DNA from: Sulfurovum sp.
Lineage (GTDB): Bacteria; Campylobacterota; Campylobacteria; Campylobacterales; Sulfurovaceae
Reading direction: 5' to 3'
NCBI GenBank assembly: GCA_030626265.1
Contig: DAOUPF010000055.1
Span: 1-7,632 of the forward strand
Length of the DNA stretch: 7,632 bases
The notes beneath the pieces are model-generated. The model ran no database searches, was not told the DNA's origin, and saw only the letters and a list, made by a program, of their open reading frames with translations. The position numbers and the translations under genes are program-made. Shown here one piece after another: positions 1 through 6,063 of this stretch (position 1 is its first letter; every line of letters begins with the position of its first letter).

Positions 1-1
1 A

Positions 2-1168
2 CTCTCATACTATAAAGGCTTGGATATGATGGTCGAGTACAACCGCCTCAAGCAGAGAGTAGAGTTTGACCTAGAGATGATAGAGGCCACTGGTATGTGC
101 AAAGGTATAGAGAACTACTCCAGACACCTCACAGACAAAAAGCCGGGAGAGACACCATACTCCATGATGGACTATTTTGAGGCTATGCATGATGATTATC
201 TAGTCATCGTAGATGAGTCTCATGTATCTCTGCCTCAGTTTCGTGGTATGTATGCAGGGGATAAATCTAGAAAAGATGTACTAGTAGAGCATGGATTTAG
301 ACTACCATCTGCTCTGGACAATCGTCCTTTGATGTTCGATGAGTATATAGGTAAGGCTCCTCATTTTCTATTTACCTCTGCAACACCAAATGAGCTAGAA
401 CTAGAACTATCCTCTGTCATAGCAGAACAAGTCGTACGCCCTACAGGACTTCTCGATCCTCCCATAGAAGTCATAGATAGTACCTATCAAGTAGAAAATC
501 TATTTGACCGTATGAAAGCTGTGATAGACAGAGATGAGAGGATACTAGTAACTGTACTGACTAAAAAAATGGCAGAAGAGCTCAGTATCTACTACAATGA
601 CCTAGGGATGAATGTACAGTATATGCACTCAGATCTAGATGCCATAGAGAGAAATCAAATCATCAGATCACTTCGTCTAGGTGAGTTTGATGTGCTCATA
701 GGGATAAATCTACTCCGTGAGGGCCTCGATCTACCTGAAGTATCACTTGTGGCTATACTAGATGCTGACAAGGAGGGCTTTTTGCGATCTCAAACTGCAC
801 TGATACAAACAGCAGGTAGAGGAGCTAGAAATGTAAATGGACAGGTACTCATGTATGCCAAAAGAGTCACCAAATCCATGCAAGCATGCCTAGATATCAC
901 AAGTGAACGAAGAGAAAAACAGATGATATACAACAAAAAGCATGGCATCACTCCAAAAACAACCACCAGAGAGCTAGATACTGACCTCAAAGTAGAAGAT
1001 GCTGGTGAGCTATATAACAAAAGAAGTAAACTAGACAAAATGCCAAAAGCTGAACGCCAACGCATCACAAAAGAGCTAAAAGCCAAGATGTTACTAGCTG
1101 CTAGAAAACTAGACTTTGAAGAGGCCGCAAGACTACGAGATGAGATAGCCAAGATAAAAAAGCTATAA
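2..1168 (+). CDS. uvrB: UvrABC system protein B, C-terminal part (5' end outside window)
   Basis: UvrB is the DNA-damage-verifying helicase-like subunit of nucleotide excision repair; UvrA loads it on the lesion and it then recruits UvrC. The frame is open to the left edge, so the N-terminal third (Walker A and the beta-hairpin) is missing. Visible helicase motifs in order: DESH (motif II, nt 212-223), SATP (motif III, 377-388), [10 protein letters not shown] (motif V, from 701) and QTAGRGAR (motif VI, 806-829). Strong family signatures such as GIENYSRHL and [12 protein letters not shown] are also present. The last 40 residues (from about nt 1043) form a UVR domain, the coiled-coil element that contacts UvrC, with [11 protein letters not shown] at its core. 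The gene ends normally with TAA. One oddity is GRGARN in motif VI, where most UvrB proteins have GRAARN; both arginines are kept. An internal TTG at 20 is not the start, because recognisable UvrB sequence continues upstream of it. Confidence 0.97.
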   Translation, partial: LSYYKGLDMMVEYNRLKQRVEFDLEMIEATGMCKGIENYSRHLTDKKPGETPYSMMDYFEAMHDDYLVIVDESHVSLPQFRGMYAGDKSRKDVLVEHGFRLPSALDNRPLMFDEYIGKAPHFLFTSATPNELELELSSVIAEQVVRPTGLLDPPIEVIDSTYQVENLFDRMKAVIDRDERILVTVLTKKMAEELSIYYNDLGMNVQYMHSDLDAIERNQIIRSLRLGEFDVLIGINLLREGLDLPEVSLVAILDADKEGFLRSQTALIQTAGRGARNVNGQVLMYAKRVTKSMQACLDITSERREKQMIYNKKHGITPKTTTRELDTDLKVEDAGELYNKRSKLDKMPKAERQRITKELKAKMLLAARKLDFEEAARLRDEIAKIKKL

Positions 1169-1173
1169 TAGTC

Positions 1174-1234
1174 GGGGTCTGGTGTCAACTTTTTTGTGAA
1201 GTGAAACTGAATGAAAAAGTTGACACCTGACCCC
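1174..1234. repeat. Near-perfect palindrome, REP-like or MITE-like element
   Basis: Two 21-nt arms (1174-1194 and 1214-1234) are inverted copies with a single mismatch (1180 against 1228) around a 19-nt loop (1195-1213). Each arm reads outward to inward as GGGGTC(T/A)GGTGTCAAC followed by five T. The element begins 5 nt after the uvrB stop and ends 24 nt before the carbonic anhydrase start. No U-tract follows the stem in either direction, so it is not a classical intrinsic terminator. GGGGTCAGGTGTCAAC-type palindromes are, from memory, common intergenic repeats linked to IS200-like (Y1/RAYT) transposases in many bacteria; no such transposase gene lies in the window. The palindrome is directly seen; the assignment to that class is inference. 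Confidence 0.8.
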
Positions 1235-1258
1235 AAACCAAACGAAAAAAGGCTACAA

Positions 1259-1801
1259 ATGAACAGCAACTCCCCAATCATAATCCCATTTAGAGGAATA
1301 GAACCAAAACTCAAAAAAAATGCATGGATAGCGGCAGGTGCTACAGTCATAGGTGATACAACTATAGGCAAAGATAGTGCAGTATGGTTTGGCTGTGTAG
1401 TGCGTGGAGATGTACATCGTATAGTCATAGGGGAGCGAAGTAACATCCAAGACCTCAGCATGGTGCATGTCACTCACTATAAAAAAGAGGACAAAAGTGA
1501 TGGTAATCCTACTATCATAGGTGATGATGTAACTGTTGGACACCGTGTCATGCTGCATGGCTGTACTATAGAAGATGCTTGTCTCATAGGTATGAGTGCT
1601 ACTATACTAGATGGTGCGGTGATAGGCAAAGAGTCTATAGTGGGAGCCGGAAGCCTAGTAACCAAGAACAAAGTATTCCCACCTAGAAGCCTCATCATGG
1701 GTAGTCCAGCAAAAGTAGTAAGAGAACTAAATGAAGCAGAAATAGAAGAGCTATACAATTCAGCAAAGAGATATGTATCATTTAAAAATGAGTATTTGTA
1801 A
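1259..1801 (+). CDS. Gamma-class carbonic anhydrase-like hexapeptide protein (YrdA/PaaY type)
   Basis: A 180-residue left-handed beta-helix protein with repeated hexapeptide turns such as IGDTTIGKDS, IIGDDVTVG and VIGKESIVGA. The three histidines that bind the metal in gamma carbonic anhydrases are present: H70 (in MVHVTH), H95 and H100 (GHRVMLHG). So are the R49/D51 pair (VVRGDV) and Q64 (SNIQD), which match active-site residues of the archaeal enzyme Cam. Trimeric zinc or iron proteins of this family hydrate CO2, but many YrdA-like members show weak or no activity, so the biochemical role is open. I chose ATG 1259, preceded by AAGG at 1249-1252. An in-frame ATG at 1211 would add 16 residues (starting MKKLTPDPK), but these are encoded by the loop and right arm of the palindrome and are not part of the fold. 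The next gene follows after 15 nt, suggesting co-transcription. Confidence 0.9.
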   Translation: MNSNSPIIIPFRGIEPKLKKNAWIAAGATVIGDTTIGKDSAVWFGCVVRGDVHRIVIGERSNIQDLSMVHVTHYKKEDKSDGNPTIIGDDVTVGHRVMLHGCTIEDACLIGMSATILDGAVIGKESIVGAGSLVTKNKVFPPRSLIMGSPAKVVRELNEAEIEELYNSAKRYVSFKNEYL

Positions 1802-1816
1802 ATAAAAGAGAGAACA

Positions 1817-2470
1817 ATGAAATCAACTATAACAAAAAGCTTGAAAGATATACTATCAAAAGATGTAATAGCTTTCGTAATAAAAATAGCCCTAGGCTCT
1901 ATGATACTATCAACTATTATCATCTATCTACTGTGGGGCTCATTGACAAGTTTCATATCATCATACCTGTCATGGATACCATGGGAGTGGTTACAAAACA
2001 CCGGAGCAGGTATTATAAAAATCCTGTTTGTGTATAACCTATTTATCAACATACTATCACTACTGACTTCACTAGTTAGTGAAAAACTACTGATAAAGAT
2101 AGCCCATAAGCACTACCCTAATACCCAAGTAGTCGGAAGTCCAAACATAACAACATCTATAATCTTAACTATAAAAGCCTCTGCTCTGTTTTTAGTCCTA
2201 TTTATAATAGCTATTCCATTTCTATTTATACCTATACTAGGACAGATCGTTATGTTGTATCTATGGTCTATACTGATAAAAAAACCTACGATATATGATG
2301 TAAGTTCACTATTTATGTTTGATAAAAAGCATTATAAGAAAAAGAGCAAAAAAGCCACTACTATAGCTATGATAGCCTCACTGTTCAACTATATCCCTAT
2401 ACTAAATATATTTGCACCTATATATGCACAGATACTATTTTTGCATCATATATTTAATAGTAAAGAGTAG
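1817..2470 (+). CDS. EI24 domain (CysZ-like) integral membrane protein
   Basis: A 217-residue inner-membrane protein with about five hydrophobic segments, roughly residues 17-40, 64-88, 114-133, 134-154 and 182-212. The N-terminal SLKDILSKDVIAF stretch and the C-terminal NYIPILNIFAPIYAQILFLHHIF stretch resemble the EI24/CysZ family, whose characterised member CysZ imports sulfate for cysteine synthesis. Similar proteins are common in Campylobacterota, but their substrate is unknown to me, and no sulfate-assimilation gene lies nearby. A lysine-rich loop (about residues 170-179) probably faces the cytoplasm. The start is supported by the purine-rich AGAGAG just upstream and by the 15-nt gap from the carbonic anhydrase gene. 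Its 3' end converges on the exonuclease gene with only 14 nt between stop codons. Family placement is moderately secure; transport function is inference. Confidence 0.78.
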   Translation: MKSTITKSLKDILSKDVIAFVIKIALGSMILSTIIIYLLWGSLTSFISSYLSWIPWEWLQNTGAGIIKILFVYNLFINILSLLTSLVSEKLLIKIAHKHYPNTQVVGSPNITTSIILTIKASALFLVLFIIAIPFLFIPILGQIVMLYLWSILIKKPTIYDVSSLFMFDKKHYKKKSKKATTIAMIASLFNYIPILNIFAPIYAQILFLHHIFNSKE

Positions 2471-2503
2471 TTTATTTAGGAAATCTATAGTCGCTCTTTA
2501 CTA
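2458..2503. terminator. Inverted repeat at convergent gene ends, possible bidirectional terminator
   Basis: TAGTAAAGAG at 2458-2467 and CTCTTTACTA at 2494-2503 are perfect 10-bp inverted copies separated by 26 nt. They cover the last codons of both converging genes; each arm encodes Ser-Lys-Glu on its own strand. The 14-nt gap between the stops leaves no room for a separate terminator, so this stem could end transcription both ways. Against this, the stem is AT-rich, the loop is long, and no U-run follows directly; a run of six T begins about 10 nt after the right arm. Confidence 0.35.
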
Positions 2504-3273
2504 ATCCGTCTCTCTTTTTTACTAGAGATGGAGAACTTTAACAAATCATCTGTATTAGCTATATACTCTGGCAATGTCTCAAAGCTCTTGAACATCACTT
2601 TAGTAGCAGAGATAGCATCACTATATGCTCTGTGATGTGTATGATTCTCTATCCCTAGAAACTCATTGAGATATGCCAATCCATAGCGTTCACTCTCAAA
2701 AGTACGTTTTGCCAAATCTATAGTACATAGTCTTGGATTTCCTATACTACCTAATCCAAAACGATCAAAAGAGGCATTAAGAAATGAGTGATCGAAGTTG
2801 GCATTGTGTGCAACAAATACTGCATCACTCATAAAATGACGAAGCCGAGTCAGAGCCTCTTTGCGTGATGGTGCTCCTATCAAGTCTTCAGGTTCAATAC
2901 CTGTAATCTTAGTGATATGCTCTGGTAGATAAGCACAGTCCACAAAAGTCTCCAGTTTATCTATCACTTCACCATTCTCGACCATAACAGCACCTATCTC
3001 AATCACTTGTGATGTATCTGGTTTGCTTCCATTTGTCTCTATATCTACTATGCAGTACCTCTGTTTGTGATAAGGGGTAAAAAATGTTGTATTGGCATAT
3101 CCATCTACTCTCTCTACTATAGGATATCCTGTTGCTTGTAGAAGTATAAATATAGTATCACTATCCTCAAACAAAGAGCAGTGTTTTTTCACTATACGGT
3201 CATATGCTTCTGGAGAGAGTCGTCCATGATTTCGACGAAAAGATATGGTAAGTTCATCAAATAGAGTTCGCAT
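2485..3273 (-). CDS. dnaQ: DnaQ-like 3'-5' exonuclease (DEDDh family)
   Basis: A 262-residue protein whose residues 71-232 form a DEDDh exonuclease domain like the proofreading epsilon subunit of DNA polymerase III. Exo I is VDIET (D77, E79), Exo II is HNANFD (D161) and Exo III is HRAYSDA (H214, D219, the typical five-residue spacing). These residues bind two metal ions and hydrolyse 3'-terminal nucleotides. About 70 residues precede the domain; I recognise no motif there, and E. coli epsilon lacks such an extension. A C-terminal tail of about 30 basic and polar residues could contact a partner. The start ATG overlaps the last 17 nt of trpF, with AAAGG 11 nt upstream, so translation is probably coupled. 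As I recall, Campylobacter and Helicobacter annotate the exonuclease beside rpe as dnaQ, which supports the symbol. Another repair exonuclease role is possible. Confidence 0.88.
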   Translation of the reverse strand: MRTLFDELTISFRRNHGRLSPEAYDRIVKKHCSLFEDSDTIFILLQATGYPIVERVDGYANTTFFTPYHKQRYCIVDIETNGSKPDTSQVIEIGAVMVENGEVIDKLETFVDCAYLPEHITKITGIEPEDLIGAPSRKEALTRLRHFMSDAVFVAHNANFDHSFLNASFDRFGLGSIGNPRLCTIDLAKRTFESERYGLAYLNEFLGIENHTHHRAYSDAISATKVMFKSFETLPEYIANTDDLLKFSISSKKERRISKERL

Positions 3274-3847
3274 TAGCTATGAAACCTTTCACTTTTTTTG
3301 GGTCTTTTTTACCCTGACTCATCTCTGTACCTGAACTCACATCTACAGCATAAAAACCATATTTTTTAACTGAAGCTACATTTTCTGGGCTAAGTCCACC
3401 TGCAAGTATAATCCTAGAACAATCAACTCCATCAAACCACTCTAGATTAAGTCTCTTGCCACTACCGCCATATGCTTCACAGTATGCATCTACCAGACGA
3501 TACTGCCCTGAAAATTTATGAATATCCTCTGCACTTTTTGCTCTAACTACAGGTAATGTAGGAAATGCAATATCACCCAGAAAGTCACTATCTACATCAA
3601 AATGTATCTGCGCTAGAGTGATATGACTCTCATAAGATATCTGCTCTATCTCTTTTGCACTCATTTGCACAAATAGCCCCACTTTTTCTATAAAAGGAGG
3701 AAGCTGGTCTATAATCACTTTTGCTTTTATAGGATCTATATATCTAGGGGACTTTTCATAAAAGACAAAACCTAGAGCACTCGCACCACTTTCAATAGCA
3801 AATAGAGCATCTTCTAGGTTAGTTATCCCACATATTTTGGTACGCAT
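3257..3847 (-). CDS. trpF: N-(5'-phosphoribosyl)anthranilate isomerase
   Basis: TrpF converts phosphoribosylanthranilate to CdRP, the third step of tryptophan synthesis from chorismate, by an Amadori rearrangement in a (beta/alpha)8 barrel. The 196-residue length is normal. Catalytic C6 lies in KICGIT and the partner acid is D120 in LVDAY. Other family marks are ALGFVFYEKSPRYI (24-37), GGSGKRLNLEWF (127-138), ILAGGLSPENV (147-157) and the phosphate-binding VDVSSGTE (168-175). The usual QLHG turn reads QIHF here, a mild deviation. The gene begins 4 nt after the rpe stop and overlaps the exonuclease gene by 17 nt, so it is the middle gene of a minus-strand operon. No other trp gene is in the window, so trpF is probably detached from the main trp cluster. 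Confidence 0.96.
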   Translation of the reverse strand: MRTKICGITNLEDALFAIESGASALGFVFYEKSPRYIDPIKAKVIIDQLPPFIEKVGLFVQMSAKEIEQISYESHITLAQIHFDVDSDFLGDIAFPTLPVVRAKSAEDIHKFSGQYRLVDAYCEAYGGSGKRLNLEWFDGVDCSRIILAGGLSPENVASVKKYGFYAVDVSSGTEMSQGKKDPKKVKGFIANANSI

Positions 3848-3851
3848 TATT

Positions 3852-4493
3852 CTACTTTAAAGAAGCAATCGCTTCTTTAACTCCAACAGGGTTCTTATAT
3901 ACAAAAGAGCCTGCCACAACTACATCTACCCCTGCTGATTTTAATAATCCAATATTTTTATCAGTTACTCCACCATCTACTTGGATCAAACACTCTGGAT
4001 TTATCTTCTGTATCATTGCTTTTAATCTCTTTGCTTTTTCTAATACAGATGGAATAAATGCTTGTCCTCCAAAGCCAGGATTGACACTCATGAGCAGAAC
4101 CATATCCAAATCCTCTAGCAAAAACTCCACAGCTTCTGGAGGAGTATGCGGGGTTAAAACAATCGCGGGAGAAATTCCAAGTGAGCGAATTTTTTGTATG
4201 AGCCTATGAGGATGTTTCTCCTCTTCTATATGAAAAGATATATATTTTGGCTGTAGCGGAGCAAACAAGTCTACAAAGAATGTATTGTTCTCTACCATGA
4301 GATGTATATCTAGTGGTTTTGTAGCCGCAGCAGCGACAGCAGAGACCACTACTGGTCCTATAGTAAGATTGGGTACAAAATGCCCATCCATGACATCTAC
4401 ATGCACAAGGTCACAATCCCCATCACAAATCGCTTTTACATCTCGTGCCAAGTGTCCAAAGTCAGCAGACAAAATACTGGGTGCTATTAACAT
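3852..4493 (-). CDS. rpe: Ribulose-phosphate 3-epimerase
   Basis: Rpe interconverts D-ribulose 5-phosphate and D-xylulose 5-phosphate in the pentose phosphate pathway (and Calvin cycle where present). The 213-residue (beta/alpha)8 protein is full length. It opens with IAPSILSADF. Metal-binding and catalytic residues are H31 and D33 (VHVDVMDGHFVPN), H64 (DIHLMV) and D173 (QVDGGV); D33 and D173 act as the acid/base pair in the family. Phosphate-binding segments are VNPGFGGQ (137-144), GG at 174-175 and AGS (194-196). The start is fixed by a strong AGGAG (4502-4506, minus strand), 8 nt before the ATG. It is the first gene of the rpe-trpF-dnaQ operon, with a TATAAT at 4547-4552 on the same strand. 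It shares the trpF fold, but each protein has its own diagnostic residues. Confidence 0.98.
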   Translation of the reverse strand: MLIAPSILSADFGHLARDVKAICDGDCDLVHVDVMDGHFVPNLTIGPVVVSAVAAAATKPLDIHLMVENNTFFVDLFAPLQPKYISFHIEEEKHPHRLIQKIRSLGISPAIVLTPHTPPEAVEFLLEDLDMVLLMSVNPGFGGQAFIPSVLEKAKRLKAMIQKINPECLIQVDGGVTDKNIGLLKSAGVDVVVAGSFVYKNPVGVKEAIASLK

Positions 4494-4506
4494 ATATTTT
4501 TCTCCT

Positions 4507-4532
4507 AAAAAAGAAGCAAAGCTCCTTTTAGT
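4507..4532 (-). promoter_or_regulatory. Weak stem-loop in the rpe leader
   Basis: On the minus strand CTAAAAGGAGC, a TTT loop and GCTTCTTTTTTAG can fold with GGAGC paired to GCTTC (one G-U) and an A/T extension. The distal strand ends in the AG that begins the rpe Shine-Dalgarno site, and the proximal strand carries a second AAGGAG. It could modulate ribosome access or act as a weak attenuator, but the stem is short and AT-rich and may be chance. Confidence 0.3.
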
Positions 4533-4546
4533 ATAAATTCTACAGG

Positions 4547-4552
4547 ATTATA
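4547..4552 (-). promoter_or_regulatory. Putative sigma-70 -10 box of rpe-trpF-dnaQ
   Basis: The minus strand reads GTGGTATAATCC, a perfect TATAAT with a TG one base upstream (extended -10). Transcription would begin near 4540, giving a leader of about 45 nt before the rpe ATG. No -35 consensus is visible, which is usual for Campylobacterota housekeeping promoters. Confidence 0.7.
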
Positions 4553-4618
4553 CCACATAGTTTTAAAACTTTTCTACTCTTTCCTGTGTATAAAATAGTC
4601 CTTTTAAGTAAAATCCGA

Positions 4619-4624
4619 TATAAT
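4619..4624 (+). promoter_or_regulatory. Putative sigma-70 -10 box of rpmB
   Basis: A perfect TATAAT in the context CCGATATAATCG, 67 nt upstream of the rpmB ATG, with T-rich patches upstream and no clear -35 box. A start near 4631 would give a 5' leader of about 60 nt. It is oriented away from the rpe promoter, making 4494-4691 a divergent control region; I see no clear operator in it. Confidence 0.7.
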
Positions 4625-4691
4625 CGCAAAACTTTTCTATTTCAGAAATCTTTGGGATAGAGTATAACAATTCAAATAAAAAGGCTTTACT

Positions 4692-4898
4692 ATGGCAAGA
4701 AGATGTGATGTGACTGGAAAAGGTCCATTGGTAGGAAATAATGTTTCCCACGCAAACAACAAAACAAAGAGAAGACAGCTTCCAAATCTAAGAACTGTTA
4801 GGATTACACTTGAGGACGGAACACGCAAAAAGATAAAGGTTGCAGCTTCAACTCTAAGAACAATGAAGAAAAAAGCAGCTCAAGCAGAGATTGCTTAA
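4692..4898 (+). CDS. rpmB: 50S ribosomal protein L28
   Basis: A 68-residue, strongly basic protein of the large ribosomal subunit. The start [21 protein letters not shown] and the following [10 protein letters not shown] are the L28 signature; [11 protein letters not shown] and the lysine-rich STLRTMKK end complete the fold. Only one cysteine (C5) is present, so this is not the zinc-binding CxxC form. AAAAGG at 4680-4685 precedes the ATG as ribosome binding site. A strong TATAAT lies upstream. The next gene starts 46 nt after the stop, with a hairpin between, so the potassium channel gene may be reached by read-through. The rpmB/channel pairing is, as I recall, shared with Helicobacter pylori. 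Confidence 0.98.
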   Translation: MARRCDVTGKGPLVGNNVSHANNKTKRRQLPNLRTVRITLEDGTRKKIKVAASTLRTMKKKAAQAEIA

Positions 4899-4923
4899 TA
4901 GTACTCCCTCCTAGAGGGAACTA
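4899..4923 (+). other. Hairpin between rpmB and the potassium channel gene
   Basis: TCCCTC (4905-4910), loop CTA and GAGGGA (4914-4919) form a perfect 6-bp GC-rich stem; TAGT (4899-4902) and ACTA (4920-4923) can extend it across a 2-nt bulge. It starts directly after the rpmB stop. A-rich rather than T-rich sequence follows, so a classical Rho-independent terminator is unlikely. It could mark the end of a stable rpmB mRNA by blocking 3' exonucleases, lowering expression of the genes behind. Confidence 0.5.
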
Positions 4924-4944
4924 GAAAAAATAAAATACCACACG

Positions 4945-6063
4945 ATGAAAACTATAAAAGAGTTTCTCGGCTGGAAAACCTCCCCAAAACCACATATAAC
5001 ACTCAATGATGAGTTCTATGGACACCTAAGTCCTTTTAGACTTCCACTTATACTTACAGTTCTAACTATGCTTATTGGTAGTATTGGATATATGGTCATA
5101 GAGGGGTATCCTCTGATGGATGCTATCTACCAGACTGGTATTACATTTACTACAGTTGGTTTTGGAGAGGCACATCCTCTATCTGATGCTGGACGCATCT
5201 TTACTATTACTCTCATCATATTTGGCTTTGTCGTATTCTCGGTTGCTGTTGGTATCATAGCCGAAGTTGTAAAGAAGGGTGAGTTTCAAAAAATTGCCAA
5301 GGAGAGAAAAATGCTCTACGAGATTGCAAGATTAAAGCAGCACTTTGTCGTCTGCTACCACAATGAATTTACTGCTCAAGTAACTACACAACTTAGAGCC
5401 AACCACATACCTTTTGTTGTCGTAGATCCCAGAGAAGATATGGAAGAGATAGCTAAAAAGCATCACTACCCATACTTTGTCACAGCAGAACCACATACCG
5501 AAGAGGGTGTACTAAAGTCTCACTTATCTAGTGCAAAAGGTGTAATCACACTAGCAGATAATGTCGCTGACAATATCGCTGTTATCGCCTCAGCTAGACT
5601 ATATGAGAAAGAGATAGAACGACATAAATACCTTATCATAGCCAGTGCAAAAAATAATGAAGATGACCAAAAGCTCACCAAACTAGGAGCAGATAGCGTA
5701 GTCACTGCTACAAAACTCATGGCAAAACGGATAAATGCTATAGCAGTTCGTCCTGATATGGAAAATATGCTTGAGGAGTTCCTATACCGCAGTGATACAC
5801 CACTAGATATGGAAGAGGTTAAAGTATCTAAAACTAGCTGGCTTGTATTGAAAAAGATCAAACAAGCAAGACTAAGAGATATAGCCAATGTCACTATCAT
5901 AGGTATCACACCAAAAGAGGGACATTTCATACCTATGCCAAAAGGTGATACTATCGTCATGCCAAAAAGTAAGCTCATAGTCATAGGCACTAGCGAAGGC
6001 ATAAGAAAGGCAAAAGCCATTATCCGTAGACGCGAAAAGCCAGAGGAGATAGGTTATGTTTAA
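4945..6063 (+). CDS. Two-helix RCK-gated potassium channel (KchA-like)
   Basis: A 372-residue inner-membrane channel. Residues 33-54 form helix 1, about 58-70 the pore helix, TVGFGE (70-75) the selectivity filter (TVGYGD in classical channels) and 84-108 helix 2. An RCK/TrkA-N domain starts at 133 and a TrkA-C domain covers about 295-360. The segment where Rossmann-type RCK domains have a GxGxxG turn reads CYHNEFT (137-143), so NAD binding by the usual mode is doubtful; the Ca2+-gated channel MthK also lacks this motif. The sequence strongly resembles Helicobacter KchA as I remember it, a channel needed for potassium uptake. The ATG at 4945 has no Shine-Dalgarno site, but no alternative start keeps helix 1. 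An internal ATG at 5311 with a perfect AAGGAG could give a soluble RCK form. The 3' end overlaps argJ by 8 nt. Confidence 0.93.
   Translation: MKTIKEFLGWKTSPKPHITLNDEFYGHLSPFRLPLILTVLTMLIGSIGYMVIEGYPLMDAIYQTGITFTTVGFGEAHPLSDAGRIFTITLIIFGFVVFSVAVGIIAEVVKKGEFQKIAKERKMLYEIARLKQHFVVCYHNEFTAQVTTQLRANHIPFVVVDPREDMEEIAKKHHYPYFVTAEPHTEEGVLKSHLSSAKGVITLADNVADNIAVIASARLYEKEIERHKYLIIASAKNNEDDQKLTKLGADSVVTATKLMAKRINAIAVRPDMENMLEEFLYRSDTPLDMEEVKVSKTSWLVLKKIKQARLRDIANVTIIGITPKEGHFIPMPKGDTIVMPKSKLIVIGTSEGIRKAKAIIRRREKPEEIGYV
5299..5313 (+). promoter_or_regulatory. Internal ribosome binding site and ATG for a soluble RCK subunit
   Basis: AAGGAG at 5299-5304 lies 6 nt before an in-frame ATG at 5311 (M123 of the channel). 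Translation here would give a 250-residue protein ending at 6063, consisting of the RCK domain without the pore. M123 falls between the end of helix 2 and the first RCK strand. MthK makes a free RCK subunit from an internal start at the equivalent place (established), and its gating ring has four tethered and four free copies. Use of this start here is inference. Confidence 0.6.

Noticed and set aside
1219..1226. TTGACA hexamers in the palindrome arms (plus and minus) as -35 boxes
   Set aside because: No -10-like sequence lies at 16-18 nt in either direction; the hexamer is simply part of the repeat arm.
790..1473. Long minus-strand open frame (227 codons) opposite uvrB and the carbonic anhydrase gene
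   Set aside because: It runs antisense across two confident genes and the palindrome, has low-complexity Ser/Leu-rich content and matches no family; it is a shadow frame.
4285..4536. Plus-strand open frame opposite rpe (83 codons)
   Set aside because: Antisense shadow of the conserved N-terminal half of rpe, with no family resemblance.
4563..4828. Two short minus-strand open frames over the rpmB promoter and gene
   Set aside because: They overlap the well-supported rpmB coding sequence and its TATAAT, lack good ribosome binding sites and resemble no protein.
5520..6020. Minus-strand open frame of 166 codons within the channel gene
   Set aside because: Antisense to the conserved RCK domain, with Ser/Leu-rich translation and no recognisable motif.
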